Of a stretch of 64,000 nucleotides of DNA, positions 47,401-59,426 are shown piece by piece. The notes beneath the pieces were generated by a model. That model had not been told where the DNA came from. It made no database searches and was given only the letters and a program-made list of their open reading frames with translations. Origin of the DNA: Loripinus fragilis. Lineage: Eukaryota > Mollusca > Bivalvia > Lucinida > Lucinidae. Location: positions 76,189,144 through 76,253,143 of the forward strand of contig OZ026515.1 in assembly GCA_964019695.1 (NCBI GenBank). Reading direction: 5' to 3'. Made by a program: the position numbers and the translations under genes. Within the stretch, counting starts at the first letter, position 1. The number at the start of each line of letters is the position of its first letter.

Positions 47401-47918
47401 GTTGCTTCAATTACTGGCCAGACTGGAAGATGAAGCTGATAGGACATAGGACCAAGTAGCCTTTTTTGCTGCCTTGAAGTGGTCTTTTTTTACAGCTGCA
47501 TTATAGCAGCAACCATCAACATTGTTTCTGGAGGACAGCAAGGAACAAATTGTATCTTTGTCCAAATTTGATCTAAACTCCGTGTGTATTTTTCTCAGCA
47601 TGGAGAAGACCCTTTCACTGTCAGCATCACTATTGGGTATGCTCATAAGAGGTTTCATCACATCACTCAACAAACTGACCTTAATTTGCCAGACCCTGTT
47701 TGCAATTTGAAGACTTTTAACCAGTACTCATCAATTCTTCCACCCTCCTCCAGTGTGGGCAACTCACTTTTAGGAGTCAAATAATAATCTTGAGCTTTAT
47801 AAGCAAGATCATCAAGATCATCACTGCTTACCAGATTGTACGAACTGAATGTGGATTCATCTCTGTATATGGGTTCAGAATGCTCAAATGACCTAGTACT
47901 TGGTTACCAAAAGGAAAT

Positions 47919-49819
47919 TTTTATGCCCCCAAAGGAACTTTGGGAGGCATATAGTAATTGCACTGTGCGTCCGTCAGTCAGTCCGTCCGTCCCGCTTTGT
48001 GTCCGGTGCATATCTCCTAGATTCTTCGAGGTAGGGATTCCAAATTTGGTATGTGGATACATCTTGGGATGGCGGAGTGTCGCGTACCATTTTCGGGTCA
48101 CTGTGACCTTGACCTCTGACCTAGTTTTCAGAATAATCGTGTCCGGAGCATATCTCATATTATTTGAGGTAGGAATCTCAAATTTGGTGTGTGGATGCAT
48201 CTTGGGATGACGAAGTGTCCCATACCATAATTGGGTCACTGCGAACTTGAACTTGACCTCTGACCTAGTTTCTAGAAACTGCATTGAGTCTGGTGCATAT
48301 ATCCTATATTCTTTTAGATAGGAATTCCAAATTTGTTGTGTAAATGCATCTTAGGATGACAGAGTGTCACATACCATTTTCAGGTCACTATGACCTTGAC
48401 CTCTGACCTAGTTTTAAGAATTATTGTGTCCGGAGCCTTTCGCCTACATTCTTTGAGGTAGGAATTCCAAATTTGGTATGTGGATACATCTTGGGATTGT
48501 GGAGTGTCGCCTACCATTTTCGGGTCACTGTGACCTTGATCTTGACCTCTGACCTAGTTTTTGGAATAATCGTGTCCTGAGCATATCTCTTATAATATTT
48601 GAGGCAGGAATCTCAAATTTGGTGTATGGATGCATCTTGGGATGACAAAGTGTCCCGTACCATAATTGGGTCACTGTGACCTTGAACTTGACCTCTGACC
48701 TAGTTTCTAGAAACTGCAATGAGTCTGGTGCATATCTCCTATATTCTTAGAGATAGGAATTTCAGATTTGGTGTGTAAATGTATCTTGGGATGACAGAGT
48801 GTCACATATAATTTTAGGGTCACTGTGACCTTGACCTCTGACCTAGTTTCAAGAATTATTGCGGCCAGAGCCTATCTCCTATATTCTTTGAGGTAGGAAT
48901 TCCAAATTTGGTGTGTGGATACATCTTGGGATGGCGGAGTGTTGCATACCATTCTTGGGTCTCTGTGACCTTGATTTTTGACCTAGTTTTTAGAATAATC
49001 GTACCCAGAGCATATCTCTTATATTATTTGAGGTAGGAATCTCAAATTTGGTATGTGAATGCATCTTGTGATGACAAAGTGTTGCATACCATAATTGGGT
49101 CATTGTGACCTTGAACTTGACCTGACATAGTTTCTAGAAATTGCATTGAGTCTGGTGCATATCTCCTATATTCTTAGAGATAGGAATTTCAAATTTGGTG
49201 TGTAAATGCATCTTGGGATGACAAAGTGTCTCGTACCATTTTTGGGTCACTGTGACCTTGACCTAGTTTTAAGAATTATTGTGTCCGGAGCATATCTCTT
49301 ATATTCTTTGAGGTAGGAATTCCAAATTTGGTGTGTGGATGCATCTTGGGATGGCAGAGTACTGTTTACCATTTTCAGGTCACTGTGACCTTGACCTAAC
49401 CAAGTTTTTAGAATAATCGTGTCTGGAACATATCTCTTATATTATTTGAGGTAGGAATCTCAAATTTGGTATGTGGATACATCTTGGGATGACGAAGGGC
49501 CGTGTACCATAATTGGGTCACTGTCACTTTGAACTTGACCTTTGACCTAGTTTTTAGAAACTGCATTGAGTCTGGTGCATATCTCCTATATTATTTGATG
49601 TAGGAATCCCAAATTTGGGGTGTTGATTCCTCTTGGGATGGCAGAGTGGTGCATACCATTTTGGGTCACTTTGACCTTTACATTGACTTCTGGCCTCATT
49701 TCTAGGTTTTTGCTGTCTGGAGCATATCTCCTATATTACAGCTAACTTTCCTCAAATGTGTCTTATGCTAGACCAATTCCTTTGGGGGCATTCGTCACGT
49801 GTTTGTGACATTTCTTGTT
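47919..49819 (+). mobile_element. Tandem-repeat element family A, full copy
   Basis: 5' ATGCCCCCAAAGGAA (47923-47937), AGGCATATAG, then a GTCCGTCCGTC run. There are about 12 core units of 133-150 bp. 3' TTCCTTTGGGGGCAT (49777-49791), the inverse of the 5' block, then hairpin GTCACGTGTTTGTGAC (49794-49809) and TTTCTTGTT. Nine units carry GGTCAnnnTGACC. Inserted between MIE and KFPF codons of the hAT gene in a T/A run; no clear target duplication. Confidence 0.9.
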
Positions 49820-50571
49820 CAATCATTTTATCCACAATTCTGACATAAAAGCCCCTTACCGAGTTGAAGAAAGAATTTTCTTCTTGAACAGTGAGGTTTT
49901 CCTTATTCTATGCTTAATAAAGTCTGGCAGAGGTGCCAATAGCCAAGTACTCATTGCTGTGTTGGTTTTCTTCATCTTGGTAAGGCACTTTAGGCAAATC
50001 ATCTGCAAGGCCTTTAATGACAGCCATTTTCACAAATTTTGCCATGAACTTTCTGAGCAGGCGGTTTATTTCTGGGATGAGCAACCCAATGCTACACTTG
50101 TCAGTCTGAAATGCTGTGTTGAATTTGTTCATGGGGCCAAGGATAAACGATAAAAACATGAAGTAAAGCCGCACTTGAGTAGACTCAAATTGTTCAGCCA
50201 GCTGCTTAACTTGACCAGGTTTGTTGGACTCTGGGTGGCTCTTGAAATAGCTTTCAAGAGCAGGCCACTGAGCAATAGTTCTTTTGACCTAACGCTCCAG
50301 TGATAGCCATCTAGTGGCTGCATGTTTCAGAATTTTCAGGGTTTCAGTGTCAGTAAAATGTTCATATTCCTTAAATTCTTCTTTACGCTTTGAGGATTTT
50401 TGAAAGTGGTAGTATATGGAGACGAGCATATCATCAACCTTCACCGGGAGTGTCTTGACGACAGCCCCAACACAGAGATTGGCCAGATGGCAAATACAAC
50501 CAACTTCGAGGATGTCTGGCTGCGCCTAAAATGAGTAAAATTGGGGTTTACAGGGCTATACATTATTTTTT

Positions 50572-50660
50572 TATTTTTGCTCTAAAACATAGATTGTGGG
50601 TACTGGTTAGAGCTGCCTCAGACATGTACCCACAATCTATGTTTTGAGCAAAAATTAGAA
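50572..50660. repeat. Hairpin with about 31-bp arms
   Basis: TTTTTGCTCTAAAACATAGA... pairs with ...TCTATGTTTTGAGCAAAAA around the loop TGGTTAGAGCTGCCTCAGAC. Lies between hAT coding pieces; perhaps a foldback MITE. Confidence 0.8.
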
Positions 50661-51195
50661 AAAAAATCAAAAATTTTCATCTAAAAATTATCATTTTACA
50701 GCCATTGCTTTGGCCTGCTTTCGTAATATATATTCAAAATTGAGCTAGGGTTTAAGTATATATATATGCTTGTGTGTATGGGTGCACATGCTGATGTGGA
50801 TGAAAATATCATATTGTTGTGATTAGATTTTAATAGAAATAAAAGTGTGCCTTCATTGTATGTTTGTCAGATTTAAACTTATTCAGGCATGAATGCTACA
50901 ATGCTTGGCGTTTTCACCAATATTTACAGAGCACTCACCTCTTTTATTTGTGCTAGGACTGATTTGGAGCCCTTTCCCATCATAGCGTTGCAGTTATCAC
51001 TGGTGAATCCCAATACATTAGTCCATGGTATACTGTGTTTTCTGAAACATAGACAATGGTACATGAAATCTAAGTTTTGAATAAAAGTAAAACATGAAAA
51101 TTGTCAACATATACATATAACATATTTAGCCGTCAAACTGCTGCACACTGCAGTTGCGTTTCCATAACAGTAATCCGAGCCTTCTCTGATGTTTA

Positions 51196-52531
51196 AAGAA
51201 ATATGCCCTACGTATTTTGCCGTTCTATGTGAATTTTGGAATCCTTAGTTTTGACAGGTGGAATGGAATGTTCACAAACCGACCAGTGCACGTTCATATC
51301 TTTTTAACATAAAAATGTAAAGGAAAGGGGAAAAAATTCGAGAAAGAATCTGGAAAATAATTTTTAACGTCCCGCACAAAACTCTCGCATCTCTCCGTAA
51401 TATTCATATGACCTTTTCTTTGACCCCAAAATCGGCGCAGCCGCAGTAACCTTGTTGATCAAAGAAAAACATGTCGGGAAACGAAACACGCGCAGGGCGA
51501 CCATGAGGAACGCAGATTTTGACAGACTCTGCTAAAATCAGGGAGAAAGTGGTTATGAATTCGAAGTGTAATAAATGGAGGATTAGTATCGGCCGAGAAA
51601 TAGATTGATTGAATACCTTCAAAACAAATAACTGTCTGAAGTCCGACATGAAAAGTTTTGCTTGACGTGTATGACCGATATAAACAGCTGATCAATTAGC
51701 GTCTGGACCACTGCAAATATCATTATCCATCTCTCATTTCCTTATAACTAGCACAAAACACCTTGCGAAAACTAACATATAAACACAGCAACAATTGATA
51801 AGTGCTGTAAATATGCAACCTGTATCAATGGTCAGTTACTATTTCCAGCCGCGCGGATGTGCATTTATCTATCACAGCAAGGAATATGAGAGGCTCGATA
51901 AGGGGACTTAATGGTCTTGCGCAGTATGCGTGATATTTAATTCTAACTTATTTCAAGAAAGTCTCGGTGTCTGTATTCCATAAATTACTAAAACACCAAA
52001 TTTTATTTATTAATAAATGCTTTTTGGCTGAAGAAGTTAAGCGTTCAACTGTTCATACGGGTTTCATAAATTTAATCTATATGAATCCCCCGTAGGCGCC
52101 TACTTCAAACGTGTATGACTGCATCTTATATACACTTCGCAAGTGTTCGGATGAAACAGACAATTCTTGAAAAAATGTTAATTTTGAGGATATATCTTTA
52201 TCGTTACACCTCTCTTTCAGAGAAAACAACTATTCCCGAGCGTTGTCATTTGGCAACATAAATATTTAGATTCCAATTGAACTGGAATTGATCAGAGATA
52301 GTTTGACTGCACTTATCTTTGCTCCGATGCCATTCTAAACATGGAACTGGAGTCGGAAATGGCCGATTATTTATCAGGAGCTATGTTGTTTTAGAAAAAT
52401 AAAGCGTATTGCTACAAATAAAAGTTTTAAAGTTTCAAACCTTCTTGTTCTACTCTTTTATAAGATATACTTTCGACATTTAAGTTTTGTTTAGCATATA
52501 TTTTTGATGAAAGATACAGGCAATATTTCTT
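51196..52531. mobile_element. MITE-2, long copy, 1.3 kb
   Basis: Left AAGAAATATGCCCTACGTAT; right ...GGCAATATTTCTT; TA on both sides. About 730 bp of interior (51364-52087) is absent from the 44378 copy. Retained flanks such as CCCCCGTAGGCGCCTACTTC occur in both. Located in a gap between hAT coding pieces. Confidence 0.8.
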
Positions 52532-52534
52532 TAA

Positions 52535-53037
52535 GTGTCTTTTCCATATTTTGATATTTGCCACTAACATCAGAGTAACTCCTATTACGAAAATCCAGAA
52601 TTTTCTTCACATCAAAAATTGGTTTTTTTACCAAAAATATTGACAGTTGAATGATGTATTCATTAGGTAACTGCTTAAAATGATAAAACTAATGAACATA
52701 CAACTGAAAAATAAAAGTAGTTTCACTTTTTAAGTGATTAATGGGATATGGTGGGTAATGACTATAGCTTAATCACCAACTATATGTGTACAGAGGGTAG
52801 GCTACAATAGGTGTGGATAATTTCCATTTTTGTAAGATTTAAATGAAAAATATAATTTTATTTTAGAGATAAATTATAACTCGACCCTGTTTTAACTTTT
52901 TATGTCACAGATCTTTCATTCAATTACCATATTTTTCATTGAAAGTGCCCAGCCACGACTGTCTGGGAGAATTCCTGATTTTCGATAGCTAAGTTGCTCT
53001 GACGGTAGTGGCAAATATCAAAATAAAGAAAAGCCAC
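52535..53037. mobile_element. Harbinger-like MITE, 503 bp
   Basis: Long inverted arms: GTGTCTTTTCCATATTTTGA and the complement of GTGGCTTTTCTTTATTTTGA, continuing TATTTGCCACTA and CAGAG(T/C)AACT (about 70 bp). TAA target duplication (52532-52534; 53038-53040), the TWA type of PIF/Harbinger. Abuts MITE-2 exactly. Confidence 0.78.
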
Positions 53038-53959
53038 TAAAACGTCAGAGAAAACTCGGACTACCATAACAGTTAAGTTCTTGAAAATCTATGCTTTTGA
53101 TACAAATAAGATAAAAATGATTTTTGGCAGAAAATTGTCAGCTTTTACAGCCGTAATATAACAGTAAAAAAAAGTTTGATCTGGAAGTTTTTTTGAATTG
53201 CAAACAGTCTATGTTGTGTATATAAATATAAAATAATAAAACTTTGTACCTAAAGACAATGTCAATGGCATTGAAGATATTTTCACCACTACCAGCATTG
53301 ACAACTGGCATTTCGATAAACCTGGTGTGTACACATGATGTTTCTGCTGCTCGCACAATATAACCAGCCCTTTATTGCAGTTATGGTCATTGGATTCATC
53401 TATCATCAGTGAAAATTTGTTGTTTTGGCACATTTCCACAACTTGGGCCCGTTGTAATGGATCTATGGCCCGTTTGATTATTTGAGTGGTTTTTCCCCCG
53501 ACCGCAAGCATACTTTTTGGCAATACTACTGTCAGGAATGGCCACTTTCACTACCTTTGCCAGGTGGTCCGCAAAAGCCAGTGGCACATTGTGTTTTGCC
53601 ATTGCAAGGCTTATTAGTGTCTCAGCTTTGATAACATTCTCATCCAGTGAGCTAGAATTTGATGAAATGTAATACTTTGTCACTTGGTTAGTGCTCTTTC
53701 TAGTGTTGAACAGTTCGAAATGCTTTTTGCCTTCCCCATGTCTACGGACGTCGTCAATCCCGCCGTGAGAGACGCTGAAATGCTTACTGCAAACCTTGCA
53801 GTACGCCTGCTGCTTGCCCCGGTCGCTGGCCATAACCCAGTCAAACTTGTATATTCTGCATTAAAATTTGACCCGCTTCCATACCGTATTTGTTTTTTGG
53901 CTGGGCTAATCCCTGGCGATGATTCGCGTTTTGCCATCTTTGTTGGGTTTATCAAGTTA

Positions 53960-54725
53960 TACAGCCGCTTGGATTATTTGTACCTGTATAATTCGGTTTA
54001 CATTCAAGCCCTTAATTGATATAGATTTTTCAGTGACTTTGAGATGCTTTGACAGCTATTCGAAACTACCAAGCTTCCTTACGATATCAATATTGATTTT
54101 TCTCGGCGACTTCCGCCAAATTATCACAAGAAATGGCTTTTAACCAAAAAAAACGGTAAGACTATGAGCGGATTTTTGAAAATCCGTGATTTTTTTTAAA
54201 AATCTGTTTTGCGGAAAACGGCAGAGTTTTCAGATAGTGAAATGGGAGATCCGTTAATCTTAACATGTTTGATTAAATTGTGGGGTGAACAGATTTTTTT
54301 TATACTTAATCACACCTGTATTTGCATGGGGAGAATAAAGGAAGGTGATATAGTTTAGGATTTATCATGATTTCAGGAGTCAGGCACATCGTTTTGAAAA
54401 TAAAGTTCCATGTAAAACTTAGAAGTTTGAATTATACTAACAATTAAACTCCACCTGAAATGTTTTAGACCCGTTTTTTGCGATGATTTTTACTACGTCA
54501 TTTTTTCGAAATCCTTATCCGGATGAAAAGTATTCCGTAAATTTTAGAACACATGCAAAAGAAAATGACACATTGTGCAAAAACCCAAACTTTGTTCGTA
54601 CAAATGAGCCTGTCTAACGTTGATTCTGTGCTTGCACGGAAAATTCTGAGCATGCAAATGGCAGTTTTATCACTTTCATGTTATACACAACCCTTGAATA
54701 ACAGGATTTTCATTATTCATTATTC
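53960..54725. other. Unassigned intronic DNA
   Basis: AT-rich; a short stretch near 54355 (GGATTTATCATGATTTCAGGAG) resembles one at 60867. Nothing else recognised. Confidence 0.5.
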
Positions 54726-55160
54726 TTAGCTCACCTGAGCCGAAGGCTCATGGGTGAGCTAATAGTAAACCAGTCACTCCGGCGATCGTCCGTCGTCCGT
54801 CCGTCAACATTTTCAAACATCTTCTCCTCTGAAACCACTGGGCCAATTAAACTCAAATTTCATATGGTGACTCCTTAGGACGAGGGAACGAAAGTTTGTT
54901 CAAATGATCCTGGTCACATGACCAAGATGGCCGACATGCCCATATATGGTAAAAACTCTTTAAAAACTTCTTCTCCAGAACCAGATGGCCAATGACCTTG
55001 GGACTTGGTATGTAGCATTGGGGATGTTGGGCCTACCAAGTTTGTTCAAATAATGATCCTAGGTTGAGCTTGACCTACTTAACGTCAAGGTCAAATTTGC
55101 TTCTTAATGGATTTAAATTGTTTTTGTTTTTTTGAAAAGTTGATTTTTTGAATACTGTTA

Positions 55161-55515
55161 AAGCTGCATACTCTGTAACTATGAACATTTTTTGAAAATT
55201 TTTATTTTCTTTTTAAATCATTTGTAAAAGTAGAATTAAGCAATGTTTTTACAATAAAAATGTTCAGTACTGGAAAAGTGAATTGTCTTATCAAATAGTT
55301 GTTTTTTTCTCTTGTTGGTAATTATTTGCGTCCCTCCAATAAATATAGACCGTTGAATTTTAACATATATGCAGTTGTTTTGATAGTGATAACTTGTTAA
55401 GATTTACGAAAATGGTAAAATGTTTACCTGAATTTGAGTACTTTTACTGTATTCTTGAAAAATAAAAACAATATTTTTAAAATTTGAAGATCAAAAGTTA
55501 CAGACTATGCACCTT
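55161..55515. mobile_element. MITE-1, copy 2 (empty-site copy)
   Basis: 355-bp element with the same termini as the copy at 44140 (AAGCTGCATACTCTGTAACT; right end slightly mutated, GCACCTT). TA at 55159-55160 and 55516-55517. Lacks the MITE-2 insertion, preserving its target site. Sits in the family B core. Confidence 0.85.
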
Positions 55516-55840
55516 TAGAGCCAAAATGATTATTCTTACTTGATATGTTAAAACTAATGAGACAATGGCTATGAATAAGTTTCATAGGTCAAGGTTGACC
55601 TTTGCCCTTTCAGCCAAGGTCGCTCATATCGTGGTCCCATTAATATATTAAAACAAAAGTTTTCTCACAAACCATGAGCCCAATTGAACTCAAATTTCTT
55701 GTGAAGACTACTTATGATAAGTTAGCCAAAATGCATACAAAATATTTTGGTCATGTGACAAAGATGGCCGCCACGCCCATATTTGGTAAAAACCTTTTAA
55801 AAATCTTCTTCACCAGAACCATAAGGCTTATGACCTTGAT

Positions 55841-56040
55841 GGGAGAGCAGTGGCTCAGAGGTAGAGTGCTTGACTCGAGACCGAAGGGTCGCAGGTTCGA
55901 GCCTCACCTGCGTCACAGCGTTGTGGTCCTTGAGCAAGACACATTTATCCTAGCTAAGTACTGGTTCAACCCAGGAAGACACGTCCCTATATAACTGAAA
56001 GATTGTTGATGGGACGTAAAGAATCAAATCAAACAAAAAA
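55841..56040 (+). mobile_element. SINE-1, tRNA-derived, well preserved
   Basis: Box A TGGCTCAGAGGTAGAG (55851-55866) and box B GGTTCGAGCCT (55894-55904), spaced as in tRNA genes. Body GAGCAAGACACATTTATCCT, GTACTGGTTCAACCCAGGAA; tail GATGGGACGTAAAGAATC and AAATCAAAC. Target duplication about ATGACCT on both sides, from family B core. Confidence 0.88.
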
Positions 56041-56660
56041 CCAATGACCTGGAGACTTGGTATGTAGCATTGGGGATGTGGGGCCTACCAAGTTTGTTCA
56101 ACGGATGATCATAGGTTGACCTTGACCTAGTTAACGTCAAGGTCAAGTTTGCTGCCTGATGCATTTGAATGGGAATTTTTTTGAAAAGTTAATTTTTTGA
56201 ATACTGTGGAAGCCAAAGTCATTATTCTCACTTGATATGTTCAGTCTAGTGTCTATAAATAAGTTTCAAAGGTCAAGGTCGACCTTTGACCTTTCAGCCA
56301 ATGTTGCTCCTATTGGAGTCCCATTAACATATTAAAACATGGTTTTCTCAGAAGCCACCTGGCCAATTGAAACCAAATTTCATATGACAACTCCTTATGA
56401 TTGGTTAGCCAAAACTTATACAAATTGTTATGGTCACATGACTAACATGGCCACCACGCCCATATATGGTAAAAACTCTTTAAATCTCCTCTTCTCTGGA
56501 ACCAAAAGGCCATTGGCTTTTGGACTTGGTATGTAGCATCGGGGATGTGGGCCCTACCAGGTTTGCACAAATGATGAATCTAGGTTGACCTTGACCTACT
56601 TTATGGCAAGGTCAAATTTGATTCCTAATGCATTTATATGGAGAAAATCTTAAAATGTTC

Positions 56661-57729
56661 ATTATCCCCCGACCCGAAAAGGATCGGGGGATATAGCGAT
56701 CAGCCTGGCGTCCGTCCGTCTGTCCGTCTGTCCGTCTGTCCGTCCGTCTGTCCGTCCGTAGACAAAAGCTTGTGCGCTCAATAACTTTTATACCCTTTGA
56801 GATATTTTGATAATATTTGGTAGGCATGTATATCGGGTCAAGACGGTGTGTCGCGTGCAAGAATGGTTGCTCTCCCTTGCTGGCCTTTTGAGTTATCTCT
56901 CTTGAATGAACTTTATAAGGGGAAGCTTGTGCGCTCAATAACTTTTATACCCTTTGAGATATTTTGATAATATTTGGTAGGCATGTATATCGGGTCAAGA
57001 TGGTGTGTCGCGTGCAAGAATGGTTGCTCTCCCTTGCTGGCCTTTTGAGTTATCTCTCTTGAATGAACTTTATAAGGGGAAGCTTGTGCGCTCAATAACT
57101 TTCATACCCTTTGAGATATTTTGATAATATTTGGTAGGCATGTATATCGGGTCAAGACGGTGTGTCGCGTGCAAGAATGGTTACTCTCCTTTAATGGACT
57201 TTTGAGCTATCTCCCTTGAGTGAAATTTAAATTTTATAGGGGGAAGCATGTGCACTTTATAACTTTAATACCCTTTGAGATATTTTGATAATATTTGGCA
57301 TGCATGTATATCAGGTGAAGACGGTGTGTTGCGTGCAAGAATGGTTGCTCTCCTTTAATGTTTTTTGAGTTATCTCCCTTGAATGAACTTTATAGGGGGA
57401 AGCTTGTGCGCTCAATAACTTTAATATCCTTTGAGATATTTTGATAATATATGGTATATATGTATAATAGGTCAAGGGGGTGTTTTGCATTCAAGAATTG
57501 TTGTTCTCCCTTGCTGGACTTATAAGTTATCTCCCTTGAATGAACTTTATAGGAGGAAGCTTGTGAATTTAAAGGTAAAAATGAAGTCTCTACAGTCAGC
57601 CTTCCACTTTTGTTCGCAGTGACACTCAGTATTATCACATCAAATATATATACTAGGTTGGCTGCTTGTAACTGCATATCAATTACTTTTTGGTCGGGGG
57701 ATTTGCCATCTCCTCTGATGGCTATTTTT
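56661..57729 (+). mobile_element. Tandem-repeat element family D, copy 2
   Basis: 5' ATCCCCCGAC (56664-56673), hairpin with GGATCGGGGGAT, then ATATAG and a run of GTCCGTCTGTCC. Five core units of about 160 bp (CAATAACTTTTATACCCTTT; GAGATATTTTGATAATATTT; GAATGGTTGCTCTCCCTTGC), the first three almost identical. 3' GTCGGGGGAT (57693-57702), hairpin GCCATCTCCTCTGATGGC (57705-57722), T-run. Inserted in family B copy 3. Confidence 0.88.
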
Positions 57730-58170
57730 TTTCTATAACCGTTTAAGCCAAATTCATAACAGTTAAACAAATTGAGACAATGGTTTTATATTAAGTACCA
57801 AATGTCAAGCTGACCCGAAACCTTTTCCGAAGCCACTCATTTGGACTGCCACACACCTATCTAAACATCTTTTTCTCAGAAATCACTGGGCTGTTTGATG
57901 GATTATTCAATAGATTATTTAGGTCACTTGACCAAAATGGCTGAAACCCCCATATATGGTAAAATAAAATTTGTTCCATTTTTAGCTGTAGTTGACCTTG
58001 ACCTATTTTAACATTATTAAGGAGATCAGGTGAGCGCCTCAGGACCTTCAGGTCCTCTAGTTTTTTGATAATACCTATTCCTGTAACGCCAATACAAATT
58101 TTACCCGTCAATAAAAAAAACTTTGAAATTTTAAATGAATTCAATTAATTGCAAAAAAATTATCTAAATA

Positions 58171-58472
58171 CAGTTGAATCTAGTTAATTTGAAGTCATAG
58201 GGACTAGAGGTTTTATTTCGAATAATCGAAAATTCGAATTATAGTGAGGTAGTAATAAAAGATATATAGCCCCCAGAAATTATGATGATTATCTTATTCT
58301 TATCAAATATATGTTTTGGGTGCATAAAAGAAACGTCTCAGGGAGAAGTTTCTTTTACGCACCAAAAACATATATTATTATAGAAAGTTATTGAAATTGA
58401 TCATGAATAGGTCCTATACTCTGAATACAGTGTTTCAAAAAAATTGGAGTTCGAATTTTTGAGGTTTTACTG
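58171..58472. mobile_element. pogo/Tigger-like MITE, 302 bp
   Basis: Ends CAGTTGAATCTAGTT and the complement CAGTAAAACCTC, TA on both sides (58169-58170; 58473-58474). Interior TTCGAATAATCGAAAATTCG type sequence. Contains a hairpin at 58300-58379 (ATATATGTTTTGGGTGCATA paired with its near complement, each arm about 34 bp). Confidence 0.75.
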
Positions 58473-58479
58473 TACACAA

Positions 58480-59424
58480 ATCTGTATGTGCAACAAACAC
58501 CAGACCTTTTGGAGAAGTTGGCGGAAAGTCTCCTCTACAGCTTTATCGTTAACACATTTTGCTAAAATTGAAGATAGAAACGTTATTGCGAAAGAGTAGC
58601 AGCTGGATTTTTTTTTAATTTGTATAATAACTTATTTTCAGGATTGAGAGATTGAGATTTACTGTTGTGGTAGAGTGCTTGACTCGAGACCGAGTGTCCG
58701 TGGGTTCAAGCCTCACTGGCGCTACAGCGTTGTGTCCTTGAGACACATTAATCCTAGCTTAGTCATGGTTTTACCCAGAAAGACCTGTCCCTACATAATT
58801 GAAAGATTGTTGATGTGACTCATGGCAAACAAGGTTTTACTGTTATCACTATTGAATTCCGTCCATCAAAAAAGCTATCATAACGTTTCGTTTTGTGTAA
58901 ATGCTTAGTGTAAGTCCTATTATCATATTTTGACAAGCCTGTCCCACTTTAGCAAGGAGGGGAGAATCAAAAATAGATAAGATAGAAATAAAAGATATAT
59001 CCATCCTACTACCTTTTTTATTTTTCAGAAAATGCTAACGTTATAAGAACGATGTGGCGCAAAAATTAGACTTTCAATAGTTTTTGGCTAATTAAACACA
59101 TAAAACCATGTTCTTTTAATGTATAATAATTGGCAGAACTTCGTGCAAAATTATTTTAGTAATGCCTCAAATATAAGTTCCTTTTCATCAATTTAACAGA
59201 GCACATGCTATTTTTCTGTCAGTTATTTTAATGGTAAATATGTTGTCTTGTATGAAATCTAACAACAGTTGCACGTGTTTGTTTGCAAAACATATCTAAA
59301 CTTAATTTATGGTCAAGACTTGAACCACAGAGAATTACTCAACAAATAGATGGCAATAGTTGTTACCATTAAAGCTTATATTTAAAGAGAAGAGACAAAA
59401 CATTTGACCACCCCTCTCTGAAAA
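58480..59424. other. Intron with partial SINE-1
   Basis: 58666-58825 is a + strand, 5'-truncated SINE-1 (TAGAGTGCTTGACTCGAGAC; box B-like GGGTTCAAGCC; GAAAGATTGTTGATG). The rest is AT-rich and unassigned. Confidence 0.65.
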
Positions 59425-59426
59425 TA

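Larger units (their letters stand above)
47407..53955 (-). pseudogene. hAT transposase gene, multi-piece remnant
   Basis: Minus-strand hAT transposase in order. N-terminus 53955-53530 holds a BED-like finger CKVCSKHF...HGEGKKH and LAKVVKVAIPDSSIAK. 53520-53245 reads QVVEMCQNNKFSLMIDESND. 51060-50925 reads PWTNVLGFTSDNCNAMMGKG. 50525-49820 reads GCICHLANLCVGAV, HAATRWLSLER, LYFMFLSFILGPMN, FNTAFQTDKCSIGLLIPEIN and RGFYVRIVDKMIE. 47918-47407 reads KFPFGNQVLGHLSILNP and the C-terminal dimerisation block PNSDADSERVFSMLRKIHT. An in-frame stop follows WLSLER; frameshifts occur near 53500, 53300, 50170, 47880 and 47660. Pieces may once have been exons. A family A element splits MIE from KFPF. Confidence 0.85.
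54726..58062 (+). mobile_element. Tandem-repeat element family B, copy 3
   Basis: 5' TTAGCTCACCTGA (54726-54738) within a hairpin AGCTCACCTGAGCC/GGCTCATGGGTGAGCT, then GTCCGTCGTCCGTCCGTC. 3' TCAGGTGAGC (58026-58035), hairpin AGGACCTTCAGGTCCT (58041-58056), CTAGTTTTTT. Core phrases: CAAGGTCAAATTTG, GATGTGGG(G/C)CCTACCA, TTTCAAAGGTCAAGG. Contains a MITE-1 copy, a SINE-1 and family D copy 2. Confidence 0.85.

Noticed and set aside
47836..48284. ORFs of 124 and 126 residues in family A
   Set aside because: Translations of tandem units and their complement; repetition explains the openness.
56612..57095. ORFs of 60-108 residues on minus strand
   Set aside because: Derived from the near-identical 160-bp units of family D; identical peptides recur with the repeat.
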